Source: Brevundimonas vitisensis (GTDB taxonomy: Bacteria; Pseudomonadota; Alphaproteobacteria; Caulobacterales; Caulobacteraceae). From it: a DNA stretch of 64,000 nt. The stretch lies in contig NZ_CP067977.1 in the NCBI RefSeq assembly GCF_016656965.1, positions 434,001-498,000 on the forward strand, in the 5' to 3' direction. The notes under the pieces were generated by a model that searched no databases, was not told the origin of the DNA, and saw only the letters and a program-made list of their open reading frames with translations. The translations under genes were made by a program, and so were the position numbers. How positions within the stretch are numbered: the first letter of the stretch is position 1; each line of letters opens with the position of its first letter. Positions 55,162 to 64,000 of the stretch are shown piece after piece.

Positions 55162-55949
55162 GCGATATCCTGGACCGCATCGCCGCCTACAAGCGGATCG
55201 ACGTCGCCGCGCGCAAGGCCGCTGCGTCACAGGATGCCATAGAGGCCCAGGCTGCGGTCGCCGGGATGCCGCGCGGGTTTCGCGCCTCTCTTGTCCGTCA
55301 TGCCGCGCCCGGCCGCCCGGCCCTGATCGCCGAGATCAAGAAGGCCAGCCCGTCCAAGGGTCTGATTCGCGCCGATTTCGACCCGCCCGCCCTGGCCCAG
55401 GCCTATGAGCGCGGCGGGGCAGCCTGTCTGTCGGTGCTGACCGACGGTCCCAGTTTCCAGGGCGATGATGCCTATCTGGTCGCGGCGCGGGCGGCCGTCG
55501 CCCTGCCCTGCCTGCGCAAGGACTTCATCGTCGACCCATGGCAGGTGGCCGAGAGCCGCGCCCTGGGGGCCGATTGCGTCCTGATCATCCTGGCCATGAT
55601 CGACGACGCCCTGGCGGCGGACGTCCTGGCCGAGGCGCGCCGATTCGGCATGGACGCCCTGATCGAGACCCATGACGAGGCCGAGATGGCGCGCGCCGTG
55701 GCCCTGGGCGGTGACCTGATCGGCGTCAACAACCGCTCGCTGCGGACCTTCGAGGTCGATCTGGCCACCACGGCGCGCCTGGCCGACCTGGCTCCGCACG
55801 AGGCCCTGCTGGTGGCCGAAAGCGGGATATTCACCGCAGCCGATGTCGCGGCGGTCGCCACAGCCGGTGCCGGAGCCATCCTGGTCGGCGAAAGCCTGAT
55901 GCGGCAGGCCGATGTAGAGGCCGCGACACGGGCTCTGCTGTTAAGTTGA
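55158..55949 (+). CDS. trpC: Indole-3-glycerol phosphate synthase
   Basis: 263 residues. (beta/alpha)8 motifs are [58 protein letters not shown] and VAESGI. It closes the indole ring from CdRP. It is the last trp gene; the monofunctional form (no fused TrpF) is expected in alphaproteobacteria. trpF, trpB and trpA are not in the window. Confidence 0.96.
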   Translation: MSDILDRIAAYKRIDVAARKAAASQDAIEAQAAVAGMPRGFRASLVRHAAPGRPALIAEIKKASPSKGLIRADFDPPALAQAYERGGAACLSVLTDGPSFQGDDAYLVAARAAVALPCLRKDFIVDPWQVAESRALGADCVLIILAMIDDALAADVLAEARRFGMDALIETHDEAEMARAVALGGDLIGVNNRSLRTFEVDLATTARLADLAPHEALLVAESGIFTAADVAAVATAGAGAILVGESLMRQADVEAATRALLLS

Positions 55950-55959
55950 CATTCACCAA

Positions 55960-55974
55960 GAACACTTACAGAAC
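55960..55974. promoter_or_regulatory. LexA box 1 upstream of lexA
   Basis: GAAC-ACTTACA-GAAC, the reverse form of the alphaproteobacterial SOS consensus GTTC-N7-GTTC, 39 bases before the lexA ATG. Position and match support autoregulation. Confidence 0.85.
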
Positions 55975-55984
55975 ATCGGCAACG

Positions 55985-55999
55985 GTTCACGCCTTGTTC
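55985..55999. promoter_or_regulatory. LexA box 2 upstream of lexA
   Basis: GTTC-ACGCCTT-GTTC, an exact SOS consensus, 14 bases before the lexA ATG. The two boxes are in opposite orientation with ten bases between them, close to one helical turn, which would allow two LexA dimers on one face. Confidence 0.85.
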
Positions 56000-56013
56000 T
56001 GGAAGTCGCTGCG

Positions 56014-56718
56014 ATGCTCACCAAGAAACAGCACGAGCTGCTGATGTTCATTCATCAGCGCATCCGTGAAAGCGGGGTCTCGCCTTCGTTCGATGAGATG
56101 AAGGAAGCGCTGGACCTGGCGTCGAAGTCGGGCATCCATCGGCTGATCACGGCGCTGGAGGAGCGGGGCTTCATTCGACGCCTGGCGCACCGGGCGCGGG
56201 CGCTGGAGGTCATGAAACTGCCGGAACAGGCGACGACCGCCGCGCCGGCCAAGGGACGACAGCCCTTCCGTCCCGACGTCATCACCGGTGGCGGTCGGCC
56301 TGTGCCTGCCGCCCCGGTCGAAGCCGCGAACGACACGCGCGAACTGGCTCTGATGGGCAAGATCGCGGCTGGCACGCCCATCGCCGCGATCGAGCACGAG
56401 ACGGCTCGCTATCCAGTGCCTGAATCGATGCTGGGGGCCGGGGATCACTACATGCTGGAGATCGAAGGCGATTCGATGATCGAGGCAGGCATCCTGAACG
56501 GGGACCTGGTGGTCATCAAACGCGCGGACACGGCCGCGTCCGGCGAGATCGTCGTGGCGCTGGTCGAAGGTGAGGAAGCGACCTTGAAGCGTCTGCGCAA
56601 GAAGGGCGCTTCCATTGCGCTGGAGCCTGCCAACCGCGCTTATGAGACCCGCATCTTCGGGCCCGATCAGGTCGAGGTTCAGGGCAAGCTGGTCGGCCTC
56701 ATCCGGCGCTATCACTGA
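56014..56718 (+). CDS. lexA: LexA repressor
   Basis: 234 residues. The N-terminal winged HTH is [20 protein letters not shown] and [13 protein letters not shown]. Self-cleavage is at Ala-Gly in GKIAAGTP; the catalytic Ser is in [13 protein letters not shown] and the Lys in EATLKRL. A 30-residue Ala/Pro linker is longer than in E. coli, as usual for this group. It represses SOS genes and, from two upstream boxes, itself. Its end overlaps the convergent comEC end by 20 bases. Confidence 0.96.
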   Translation: MLTKKQHELLMFIHQRIRESGVSPSFDEMKEALDLASKSGIHRLITALEERGFIRRLAHRARALEVMKLPEQATTAAPAKGRQPFRPDVITGGGRPVPAAPVEAANDTRELALMGKIAAGTPIAAIEHETARYPVPESMLGAGDHYMLEIEGDSMIEAGILNGDLVVIKRADTAASGEIVVALVEGEEATLKRLRKKGASIALEPANRAYETRIFGPDQVEVQGKLVGLIRRYH

Positions 56719-58873
56719 TTTCGGGATCACCGACCCGGCTCCAGGGGCGATTGCCCCGGACATCGGCGGTCCAGACGGCCCGCCACCCCTGAGCTGTGCG
56801 CCATAGTTCCACGGAGCCGCCGCGCGCATAGTCCACGCCATCCAGCACCAGTCTGCCGTTGCATTCGGCCGGCAGCACCGATGCGGTGCTTCTCAGGCTG
56901 ACGACCTCGGCCGAGCGGCAGAGCGACTGGAGCTGCTCCATCGAGACCGGCTGCCTGCCCCAGGCCAGCGCCATCGGGCCCGCGGTGCGGGTGGAGGGCG
57001 CACAGGACCAGCGGATACAGCTCCATCCCTCGGTCGGGCGATCTACAGCCTCCAGCCCCCGCCTCCGCGACCACAGATCGACCGCAAACTGACGCACGCC
57101 CGGCCGCATCACGACCGCCTTGTCTCCGACGGCATAGGCCGCATTGGTTCCGCCATCACCGATCCAGAGGTCAGGCGCAGGCGGCCGGGGCCACAGGACG
57201 ACGGCCAGGGCAAACGGCAGGCCCACCCAACGCAGCGGCCCGCGCCACAAAGCAATGAACAGGACCCCAAGGAAGGCGATCGGCAGGGCGATCGACGGTG
57301 CACTGGCCACCGTGCGCACCGCGCCGGGCAGGTTGGCCGTCCAGGAGCCCACCGCCAGCATCAGATCCACACCGATCCCGGCCACCCACAGGAAAGGCCC
57401 GCCCAGTCCTAAGGGCTCCAGCGCCGCCCCCAGCGCCAAAGCCGGCATCATCAGAAAGGTCGAGATGGGCGAGGTCGCCATATTGGCGATCAAACCGAAA
57501 ACGGCGGTCCGGTTGAAATGCTGCATGGCGAACGGTCCGGTCGCCAGCCCGGCGACGAGGCTTGCCGCCAAGGCCGCCCAGATCCATCCGCCCAGCCGCT
57601 GCGCTGCCAGTATGGGCCAGGGCGCGGAGATTTCCCGCGTTCGCTGGGGCCAGGCTTCGGCCAGGGCCACCAGGGCCGCAGTGGCGGCGAACGACATCTG
57701 AAACCCGGGGGTGACGACGGCCTCGGGCTGCAGCAGCAGGACGGCAAAGGCCGCGACGGCCAAGGCGTGCATGCTGATGGCCTGCCGATCCAGAAGCACA
57801 GCGAGGAAGGCGATCGAGGCCGTGATGGCCGCTCGCTCTGCCGGGGCCGGTGCCCCCGAAACCACCAGATAGGTGCCGACCGCAATCAGACCCGCGACGG
57901 CCGCCACCTTCTTTCCCGACACCCGAAGCGCCAGCCAGGGGATCGCCGCAACGATCAGACGCACGAGGAAGAAGACGAACCCGCCGACGATCGCCATATG
58001 CAGGCCAGAGATCGAAAGGATGTGCGCCAGCCCTGAATCGCGCATCACATCCAGGTCGTCCCGGCTGATCCACGTCTCATGCCCGGTCACCATGGCTGCG
58101 GCGACCCCGCCCGTGCGCTCGCCCAACCGATCGACGATCCGCTGGGCCAGGGCAAAGCGCGCAGCATTGATCCGCATCGCCATACGCAATCGCCAGGGGG
58201 GCGGCTGGAGCCGGGCGGGCCGGGTCTCGCCCAGGGCGAAGGCGACACCCCCCATGCCTTGGAAGAAGGCATTGCGGCCGAAGTCATAGGCCCCTGGGCT
58301 GGCCGGAGCCGGTGGCGGGTTCAGGATGGCGAACAGGCGGATGGCCTGACCGGGAACGGGCGGTGGGCCCTTTACCGTCGCCCTCAGCCGGATGGGGGTC
58401 TCCTCCGGAGCCAGTCCACGGATACTGACCGGCGCGATGACCACCCGATGGCCGCGCTCGCCGGGACTATCGACATCCAGGACCCAAGCCTGGATCACGG
58501 TCGGTTCAGCGATGGCAGGCGCGATCGGCGCGGCGACCCGTTCGGTCCTGATCTTGGCCATGGCCAGGCCGCCCGCCAAACAAGCCAAAAGCATCAAGGG
58601 AAGCGTCACGGCCCGGGACCAGCCCAGCCGCCGCGCCCCCAGCCAGGCCGCCACCGCCATGGACGCCGCCAGCAGCAGCGGCCACAGCGCGGGCTCCGAA
58701 GACAGGGCGAAATAGAGACCGCATCCCCCGCCAAAGGCGACCGGAGCCCAGAGCCGCCAGCGCAGGGCCTGGGCCTGAATTGCCTGATCCCAAGCCTGGC
58801 AAATCCGGTCTCGCGGGCTGGGATTCGCGGCGATGGGCGGTATAAGGGCGGCCCCATCGGACACGCCCACCAT
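56699..58873 (-). CDS. comEC: ComEC/Rec2 family protein with degenerate C-terminal domain
   Basis: 724 residues from ATG 58873. N-terminal helices and an OB-like DUF4131 region (about 75-220) precede the competence domain with [15 protein letters not shown] and many membrane helices. The C-terminal about 170 residues correspond to the metallo-beta-lactamase-like region but show no HxHxDH metal motif. The protein translocates single-stranded DNA in naturally competent bacteria. Its start shares CATG with gltX. The 20-base 3' overlap with lexA is on opposite strands. Confidence 0.88.
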   Translation of the reverse strand: MVGVSDGAALIPPIAANPSPRDRICQAWDQAIQAQALRWRLWAPVAFGGGCGLYFALSSEPALWPLLLAASMAVAAWLGARRLGWSRAVTLPLMLLACLAGGLAMAKIRTERVAAPIAPAIAEPTVIQAWVLDVDSPGERGHRVVIAPVSIRGLAPEETPIRLRATVKGPPPVPGQAIRLFAILNPPPAPASPGAYDFGRNAFFQGMGGVAFALGETRPARLQPPPWRLRMAMRINAARFALAQRIVDRLGERTGGVAAAMVTGHETWISRDDLDVMRDSGLAHILSISGLHMAIVGGFVFFLVRLIVAAIPWLALRVSGKKVAAVAGLIAVGTYLVVSGAPAPAERAAITASIAFLAVLLDRQAISMHALAVAAFAVLLLQPEAVVTPGFQMSFAATAALVALAEAWPQRTREISAPWPILAAQRLGGWIWAALAASLVAGLATGPFAMQHFNRTAVFGLIANMATSPISTFLMMPALALGAALEPLGLGGPFLWVAGIGVDLMLAVGSWTANLPGAVRTVASAPSIALPIAFLGVLFIALWRGPLRWVGLPFALAVVLWPRPPAPDLWIGDGGTNAAYAVGDKAVVMRPGVRQFAVDLWSRRRGLEAVDRPTEGWSCIRWSCAPSTRTAGPMALAWGRQPVSMEQLQSLCRSAEVVSLRSTASVLPAECNGRLVLDGVDYARGGSVELWRTAQGWRAVWTADVRGNRPWSRVGDPEISDSAG

Positions 58874-60296
58874 GACCTCGCCCTCGCCCGTCGACGCCCC
58901 CGTCGTCACCCGCTTTGCCCCCTCGCCCACCGGCTCCCTGCACATAGGGGGCGCTCGGACGGCGCTTTTCAACTATCTTTACGCGAAAGGGCGCGGCGGG
59001 AAATTCCTGATCCGTGTGGAAGACACCGACCGCGAGCGGTCCACCGAGGCCGCGGTCCAGGCGATCTTTGACGGCCTGTCGTGGCTGGAATTGTTTGCCG
59101 ACGAAGAACCGGTCTTCCAGTTCGCACGGGCCGACCGTCATCGGGAGGTCGTCGAGACCCTGGTTCAGACGGGCCATGCCTATCGCGACTATACCTCCGC
59201 CGAAGAGACCGGTGCCTTGCGCGACGCGGCCAAGGCCGCCCGCACGACCTTCGAATCGCCCTGGCGCGATCGCGATCCCAATGAGGGCGATCCGGCCCAG
59301 CCGCACGTCGTGCGGTTCCGCCGCCCCCTGCCCGGTCAGGTCGTGGTCGAGGATGCCGTTCAGGGGACGGTCAGCTGGTCGACCTCCGATCTGGACGATC
59401 TGGTCCTGCTGCGTTCGGACGGTGCCCCGACCTACAACCTCGCCGTTGTCGTAGACGACCACGACATGGGCGTGACCCACGTCATCCGAGGTGACGACCA
59501 TCTGAACAACGCGGCGCGCCAGTCGCTGATCTATGATGCCCTGGGCTGGACCCGGCCGGTCTTCGCCCACATTCCCCTGATCCACGGACCGGACGGCGCC
59601 AAGCTGTCCAAGCGCCATGGGGCCCAGGCTGTCCATGAATATGCCGAGATGGGCTATCTGCCCGAGGGCATGCGCAACTATCTGGCCCGGCTGGGCTGGA
59701 GCCACGGCGACGACGAGCTGTTCGGTGACGATCAGGCCGAGGCGTGGTTCGACCTGAATGGCGTGGGCAAGGCCCCGGCGCGGCTGGACTTCGACAAGCT
59801 GGCCCACGTGAACGCCCACTGGATCCGCCTGGCCAACGACGACCGCCTGGCCAAGCTGGCGCTGGATGTGCATCTGTCACGGGGCCATGCGCTGCGTGAA
59901 GGCGACGAGGCGCGACTGGTCCGGGCCATGCCGTTCGTGAAGGACCGCGCCAAGACCCTGCTGGAGCTGGCAGATCAGACGGTTTTCGTGCTGGCTGCCC
60001 GCCCCTTGCCGCTGAGTGAAAAGGCCCTGGGCTTCCTGGCCGGCGAGGTGGCGGAGCGTATTGGCCGCCTGCGCGATCGGCTCGCTCTGTTCGCCAGCTG
60101 GGACGTCTTCGCGCTGGAGGCCGAGTTGAAGGCTTTTGCCGAAGAAGAGGGCGTGGGCTTTGGCAAAATTGGTCCGGCAGCCCGCGCGGCGCTGACCGCC
60201 CTAGCCGTTTCACCCGATATTTCGCGCATTCTGGCGGCATTGGGACGCGACGAAAGTCTCGGGCGCTTGGATGATGCGCTGCAACAGACTAAGTGA
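58872..60296 (+). CDS. gltX: Glutamate-tRNA ligase
   Basis: 474 residues from ATG 58872. It begins RFAPSPTGSLHIGGARTALF (HIGH-type motif), then IRVEDTDRERST, and has KLSKRHGAQ as the KMSKS motif. It charges tRNA-Glu, and in bacteria without GlnRS also tRNA-Gln. The ATG overlaps the divergent comEC start codon. gltA follows 63 bases on. Confidence 0.95.
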   Translation: MTSPSPVDAPVVTRFAPSPTGSLHIGGARTALFNYLYAKGRGGKFLIRVEDTDRERSTEAAVQAIFDGLSWLELFADEEPVFQFARADRHREVVETLVQTGHAYRDYTSAEETGALRDAAKAARTTFESPWRDRDPNEGDPAQPHVVRFRRPLPGQVVVEDAVQGTVSWSTSDLDDLVLLRSDGAPTYNLAVVVDDHDMGVTHVIRGDDHLNNAARQSLIYDALGWTRPVFAHIPLIHGPDGAKLSKRHGAQAVHEYAEMGYLPEGMRNYLARLGWSHGDDELFGDDQAEAWFDLNGVGKAPARLDFDKLAHVNAHWIRLANDDRLAKLALDVHLSRGHALREGDEARLVRAMPFVKDRAKTLLELADQTVFVLAARPLPLSEKALGFLAGEVAERIGRLRDRLALFASWDVFALEAELKAFAEEEGVGFGKIGPAARAALTALAVSPDISRILAALGRDESLGRLDDALQQTK

Positions 60297-60359
60297 ACGG
60301 TCGTAACCATGAACCCGGCCTTCGAACCGGGACCATCATAGCGAGACGAAGGGGCTGAG

Positions 60360-61661
<1,302 letters not shown>

Positions 61662-61669
61662 TGCAACAA

Positions 61670-61698
61670 GGGCCGCTCCTGCTGGAGCGGCCCTTTTT
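61670..61698 (+). terminator. Rho-independent terminator of gltA
   Basis: A 10-bp perfect stem GGGCCGCTCC/GGAGCGGCCC with loop TGCT (61680-61683), followed by five T, eight bases after the gltA stop. Confidence 0.95.
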
Positions 61699-61741
61699 CA
61701 TTGGCGGCCGATGCAGTTCGGGCTCGATCGACGGAATCTGG

Positions 61742-62740
61742 TCAAGGGGCCGCCATGGCCCTGAGGGTCGGCGATCTGTCCATGGCGTCATCCTCCACCG
61801 GATCGGCCGTCAGTTTCAGATGCGCAAAGATGGTCCGCGCGCCCGTTACCTCCTCATCCGATACGGGCCGGGCAAAGGCCGTGCCTTCGCTCGTCAGGGG
61901 CAGGATGGTCAGGGTTACGCCATCGATCACATTGCCGCCGATGACGTTGATCCGGTCGTGAGCGACGCGAACGACGATGTCGCAATGGGTCCCGGCATAT
62001 TCGCCCAGGTCGCGGCGCCGGTCGGCCAGGGTTCGATAACCCACTGTGCCGCGCGCATTGCACATCAGATCGCCGGGTGAGATCTCTGCCTCGCCGGCAT
62101 CGTAGGCCACATAGGCCGCTGCAGTGGCCTGGCCGTCCCGGGCGCGAATGGCCTGGTCGATATAGACGCGGTGCGCGACGTCGCGCTGGAACTGTTCCGG
62201 CTCACCCAGACCGGCCTCGCACATCACCCAGCTGACGAAGGCGGCGGACCATGGCTCGACCCAGCCGACATCGGCGTCGGTAGCCTGCCAGCGACGGTTC
62301 TGGCGACCGATGACCTGGGCTCCGTCGGGCGTTGCGCTCCAATAGCCGGCGATGGTCCGAGCCAGGCGAGGATCGGTCTCACGACGTCCGATCCGCAGCA
62401 TATGCCGCGCTTGAACAGCGCGCGACCTGGGCGGATTGGCCGCTTCCGAGACGACGCCGTCCGGCAGGCGGCCCGTTTCGATCGCCCGGGCGTCCACGAC
62501 CTGAAAGCCGAACACCGCCCACTCCTGCACCGCGACATCGACGATGCGCCGTCGGGCCCAGGACGTCGGCCCGACGCGGCATCCCGACTGCACCACCCGC
62601 ATGCGGCCCCGCTCGCCCTCGATGCGGGACTCTGGCGGGATGACGTCGAAGACATCACGCGGCAATCGGGCCGTCTGGGCCGGCACCGGCGAGGTCGCCG
62701 CCACCCAAGCGGCGAGCGCCAGGGCTAGAGCGGTGCGCAT
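61742..62740 (-). CDS. Exported DUF2272-like protein
   Basis: 332 residues. A signal peptide ends near VPAQT (about 22). The core WSAAFVSWVMCEAGLGEPEQ, FQRDVAHRVYIDQAI, EISPGDLMCNARG and GTHCDIVVRV resembles DUF2272, a family distantly related to CHAP/NlpC-type amidases, with possible catalytic Cys in VMCEAG and His in GTHCD. Peptidoglycan or other amidase activity is only inferred. It starts 16 bases inside the end of the aminopeptidase gene, so they are co-transcribed. Confidence 0.65.
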   Translation of the reverse strand: MRTALALALAAWVAATSPVPAQTARLPRDVFDVIPPESRIEGERGRMRVVQSGCRVGPTSWARRRIVDVAVQEWAVFGFQVVDARAIETGRLPDGVVSEAANPPRSRAVQARHMLRIGRRETDPRLARTIAGYWSATPDGAQVIGRQNRRWQATDADVGWVEPWSAAFVSWVMCEAGLGEPEQFQRDVAHRVYIDQAIRARDGQATAAAYVAYDAGEAEISPGDLMCNARGTVGYRTLADRRRDLGEYAGTHCDIVVRVAHDRINVIGGNVIDGVTLTILPLTSEGTAFARPVSDEEVTGARTIFAHLKLTADPVEDDAMDRSPTLRAMAAP

Positions 62741-64000
62741 TGCGCCGTCAGCCAGTCCCGCACCTCGCCGTCCAGCAACGGACCGACCTTGGCCAGGGTC
62801 GCGGCATGATAGGCATCGACATAGGCCCGCTCGTCCGGCGTCAGCAGATCCACGTCGATCAGGCTGCGGTCCAGGGGCGCGAAGGTCAGCTGCTCGAACC
62901 CGTGCATGGGCCGCTCGCCGCCTGGGATCGGCTGGGGCGGAGTCACCACCTGCAAGGTCTCGATCCGGATGCCCCAGTGACCCTCACGGTAATAGCCGGG
63001 TTCGTTGGATAGGATCATGCCGGTCAGCAGCGGTTGGGTGTTCACCGCCTTGGCGATCCGCTGTGGGCCTTCGTGGACGCCGAGATAGCTGCCGACGCCA
63101 TGACCGGTGCCATGGTCATAGTCGAAGCCCTGCATCCACATGGGCAGGCGCGCCAGGGCGTCCAGCTGATGGCCGGTCGTGCCTTCGGGAAAGCGGACGG
63201 TGGCCATGGCGATATGGGCCTTCAGCACCAGGGTGAACATCCGCCGCTGGTCGGCTGAGGGCTGGCCCACGGCCATGGTCCGCGTCACATCCGTCGTGCC
63301 GTCCAGATACTGGCCGCCACCGTCCACCAGCAGCAGCGAGCCCTTTTCCATGCGGCGAAGGGTGCGAGTGACCGGCTTGTAGTGCGGCAGGGCACCGTTG
63401 GGACCAGCCCCGGCAATGGTGTCGAAGGACAAATCCTGAAGCGCGCCGGTCTGCTCGCGGAACCGCTCCAGCGCCTCGGCGACCTCGCGCTCGTCGGGCA
63501 GGGTGTGCTGGGCGACTGTGTCCACCCAGTGCAGGAACCGCGCCAGCGCCGCGCCATCGCGGATGTGGGCCTGTCGCGTCCCCTCGATCTCGACCGCATT
63601 CTTGGCGGCGCGTGGCAGGGCACAGGGATCCATGCCGCGCACGATCGTGGCGCCCGCTGCCTCCAGCCGGTCGAAATACCAGGCCGATGACTGGGCCGGG
63701 TCGATCAGGACCTTGCGGCCCGCCAGCCCGTCGAGCGCCGCCTCGAGCGCTTCGGGGGCCTTCAGTTCGACCGCATCGCCCAGCCAGGCGGCCAGGTCGT
63801 TGCCGACCTTGGCGGGATCCAGGAAGAGGGTCGCTGTGCCATCCGCGCGCAGAACCGCTTGGCCCAGCGGCAGGGGGGACCGGATCACGTCTCCGCCCCG
63901 GACGTTGAACAGCCAGGCGATGGACGACGGGGCCGTCAGCACAGCCGCATCCGCGCCTGCCTCTGCCACGACCGCGCCGATCCGGGTCCGCTTGGACGCA
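62725..64000 (-). CDS. Xaa-Pro aminopeptidase, M24 family (start beyond window)
   Basis: The gene runs off the right edge; 424 codons are present. The visible part begins in the second creatinase domain (SSIAWLFNVRGGDVIRSPLP) and continues into the pita-bread catalytic domain with LLVDGGGQYLDGTTDVTRTM (metal Asp), GTGHGVGSYLGVHEGP (His) and ILSNEPGYYREGHWGIRIE (Glu). It should remove N-terminal residues before proline, using two divalent metals. The long two-domain N-terminus suggests the eukaryote-like aminopeptidase P of about 600 residues. Confidence 0.88.
   Translation of the reverse strand, partial: ASKRTRIGAVVAEAGADAAVLTAPSSIAWLFNVRGGDVIRSPLPLGQAVLRADGTATLFLDPAKVGNDLAAWLGDAVELKAPEALEAALDGLAGRKVLIDPAQSSAWYFDRLEAAGATIVRGMDPCALPRAAKNAVEIEGTRQAHIRDGAALARFLHWVDTVAQHTLPDEREVAEALERFREQTGALQDLSFDTIAGAGPNGALPHYKPVTRTLRRMEKGSLLLVDGGGQYLDGTTDVTRTMAVGQPSADQRRMFTLVLKAHIAMATVRFPEGTTGHQLDALARLPMWMQGFDYDHGTGHGVGSYLGVHEGPQRIAKAVNTQPLLTGMILSNEPGYYREGHWGIRIETLQVVTPPQPIPGGERPMHGFEQLTFAPLDRSLIDVDLLTPDERAYVDAYHAATLAKVGPLLDGEVRDWLTAQCAPL

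Overview
The window reads as a contiguous piece of a high-GC alphaproteobacterial chromosome, most likely from the Caulobacterales and probably Brevundimonas or a close relative. The reasons are a holdfast polysaccharide (hfs) locus, alphaproteobacterial SOS boxes of the GTTC-N7-GTTC type in front of lexA, and the blocks tpiA-secG-pyrG // ppiD-trpE-trpG-trpD-trpC-lexA // comEC // gltX-gltA. Genes are dense, many neighbours overlap by ATGA, GTGA or TGATG, and no intergenic gap exceeds 300 bases. I see no insertion sequence, prophage, CRISPR array or rRNA. One tRNA (Ser, anticodon GCT) is present.

Layout. 1-2245: end of a membrane glycosyltransferase and two RNA-methyltransferase-type genes. 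2280-2371: tRNA-Ser. 2508-10459: holdfast/exopolysaccharide cluster, with hfsE-hfsF-hfsG and a second GT2 gene on plus, hfsB and hfsA on minus, and hfsD divergent from hfsA across a spacer with a CtrA-like palindrome. 10471-13654: Sel1-like protein, glutathione S-transferase and two RcnB-like secreted proteins of low complexity. 13742-22416: core genes (mutL, rsmD, an RsuA/RluB-type pseudouridine synthase, tadA, a lipoprotein, aroB-aroK, xerD, accA). 22506-31665: CheY-like regulator and partner, ABC exporter, threonine aldolase, MscS channel, lone ATP-dependent DNA ligase, third RcnB-like protein, hybrid histidine kinase. 31745-34294: bolA, J-domain protein, ohr, and cobS without cobT.

34308-45832: phytase with two predicted propellers, then an acetate-type metabolic locus. 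The locus holds acs preceded by a DcaP-like porin, a CrbS/CrbR-like two-component pair (symporter-fused hybrid kinase plus NarL-type regulator), and an MHS-type MFS transporter with an unusual large loop. The porin/crbR spacer and the MFS upstream region share an exact 13-base word, a candidate operator for this set. 46068-49712: a very small zinc-ribbon gene, a GNAT gene, pyrG, secG and tpiA. 49829-55949: ppiD-like chaperone and the trp genes. 56014-61661: lexA with two SOS boxes, comEC with a degenerate C-terminal domain, gltX, and gltA with a clear terminator. 61742-64000: a DUF2272-type exported protein and an M24 aminopeptidase cut by the right edge.

The most interesting parts are the acetate locus with its shared operator candidate, the rearranged holdfast cluster lacking hfsH and hfsC, and two genes below normal calling limits (46068-46193 and 18221-18286). 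I found no wholly new defence or mobile system.
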